NCBI GenBank assembly: GCA_030142905.1
Contig: JASJOG010000466.1
Span: 62,001 to 126,000, forward strand
DNA: 64,000 bases
Source: Heliopora coerulea
Lineage: Eukaryota; Cnidaria; Anthozoa; Scleralcyonacea; Helioporidae
Direction: 5' to 3'
Positions 63,353 to 64,000 of this stretch are shown in pieces. Below the pieces are notes generated by a model. That model searched no databases. It had not been told where the DNA came from and saw only the letters and a program-made list of their open reading frames with translations. Both the position numbers and the translations under genes were made by a program. Positions within the stretch are counted from its first letter, which is position 1. Every line of letters begins with the position of its first letter.

Positions 63353-63564
63353 GTAGCAATTGATCACTGCTGCTGGAGGGCCAAGGTATTATGATTATTT
63401 TGTCTTTAAACCCCCGAAATAGCCGCCTTGGTAGACAACTGATGAACCCTTTGTGGTTTATTTTTAACTGATAACTTTACGTGATTGTTTGGACAAATGA
63501 TTGATGTGAACTTGTATACGACCACTAAATAAATCATTTCTATTCATTTGCTACTTAGACTATA

Positions 63565-63595
<31 letters not shown>

Positions 63596-64000
63596 GAAAT
63601 AAATGGCGCGGGTGGAATAATCTTTATAGTTGTAGGCCAAATACTCTCAAGAGAGACAAAAAAAAAAAAGCCATGTTGAACAAGTGAAATTATTTATTTT
63701 AATCTCAAAGACGAATTTTCGATAGAAATTTTGTAAGAATACTTCATGACTTCACTTCAAAAGAAGCATCTTCCATCTATCAAGATTCCTGAAGGGCAAC
63801 TAAAGTACCGTCACCTACTGCGATAATGGATGAGGTTCTTAGCAGGGTCTAATTTGCGAGTTTAGGGGGAGTAAAACTGGTTTTCCACTAAGCGAAATTT
63901 GCTCACGAAGTGGAGTTTTTATTCGTCTAAATTAGTTCGACCAGATAGCTCAAGAAACAATGAAAAATTCTATTCCGCTTTGTGGAAAGCCGACTTTACT
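63353..64000. other. No gene recognised; (TA)n at 63560-63595
   Basis: AT-rich sequence to the window edge with one interrupted TA microsatellite. No coding features seen. Confidence 0.45.

Noticed and set aside
1..64000. CRISPR arrays, operons or bacterial-type promoters
   Set aside because: The sequence has introns, LINEs, mariner and microsatellites; the regularly spaced repeats seen are microsatellites or transposon termini, so prokaryotic features do not apply.

Overview
The window looks like nuclear DNA of an invertebrate animal, most likely a cnidarian such as a stony coral or anemone. It is AT-rich and intron-rich, and it is packed with the transposon classes common in such genomes: Penelope-like elements with hammerhead ribozymes, endonuclease-bearing LINEs, a Crypton, mariner and Tc1. 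The taxon is an inference; no marker gene fixes the species.

Only one host gene can be supported. It lies on the + strand and runs from at least 26358 to 60790. Seven exons are recognisable: two death-domain exons (26358-26648, MyD88/IRAK-like, and 32898-33182), four short linker exons (34887-34973, 36070-36162, 53158-53238, 55688-55786) and a terminal exon (59874-60790) encoding an IRE1/RNase L-type protein kinase without a following KEN nuclease domain. The six internal exons are all multiples of three and all fit phase 1-1 (36070-36162 only through the second of two possible donors), so the reading frame stays open through the whole chain. The 5' end was not found. The product would be a death-domain adaptor-kinase, plausibly in innate immune signalling.

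Layout. 1-8.1 kb: sparse DNA with LINE tails, a non-autonomous hAT-like element with an 8-bp target duplication, and broken Penelope RT pieces. 8.7-25.6 kb: an array of minus-strand non-LTR retrotransposons with restriction-like endonuclease (four large copies, A-D, plus 3' or 5' stubs), delimited by (TTA)n tracts, as in the R4/Dong group that targets TAA repeats. 26-33 kb: the two death-domain exons, separated by an intron holding more array fragments and a plus-strand RT element. 33-53 kb: introns with tRNA-derived foldbacks, a broken Crypton, an apparently intact mariner, and a cluster of Penelope-like elements and hammerhead repeats. 50-59 kb: a duplicated intron segment around a Tc1 relic and CR1/L2-like LINE fragments. 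59.9-60.8 kb: the kinase exon. 61.3-64 kb: a retrozyme-like hammerhead dimer, a tRNA-derived repeat and a Penelope-related RT relic.

The most notable signals are: (1) the death domain-death domain-IRE1-like kinase architecture with a non-RD (HMD) catalytic loop; (2) a set of hammerhead ribozymes read directly from sequence, including two copies spaced exactly 230 nt apart that predict a 230-nt circular RNA, and one hammerhead-bearing insert nested inside another with a 7-bp duplication; (3) the (TTA)n-delimited retrotransposon array; (4) a mariner with perfect 27-bp terminal repeats and an uninterrupted DD34D transposase.
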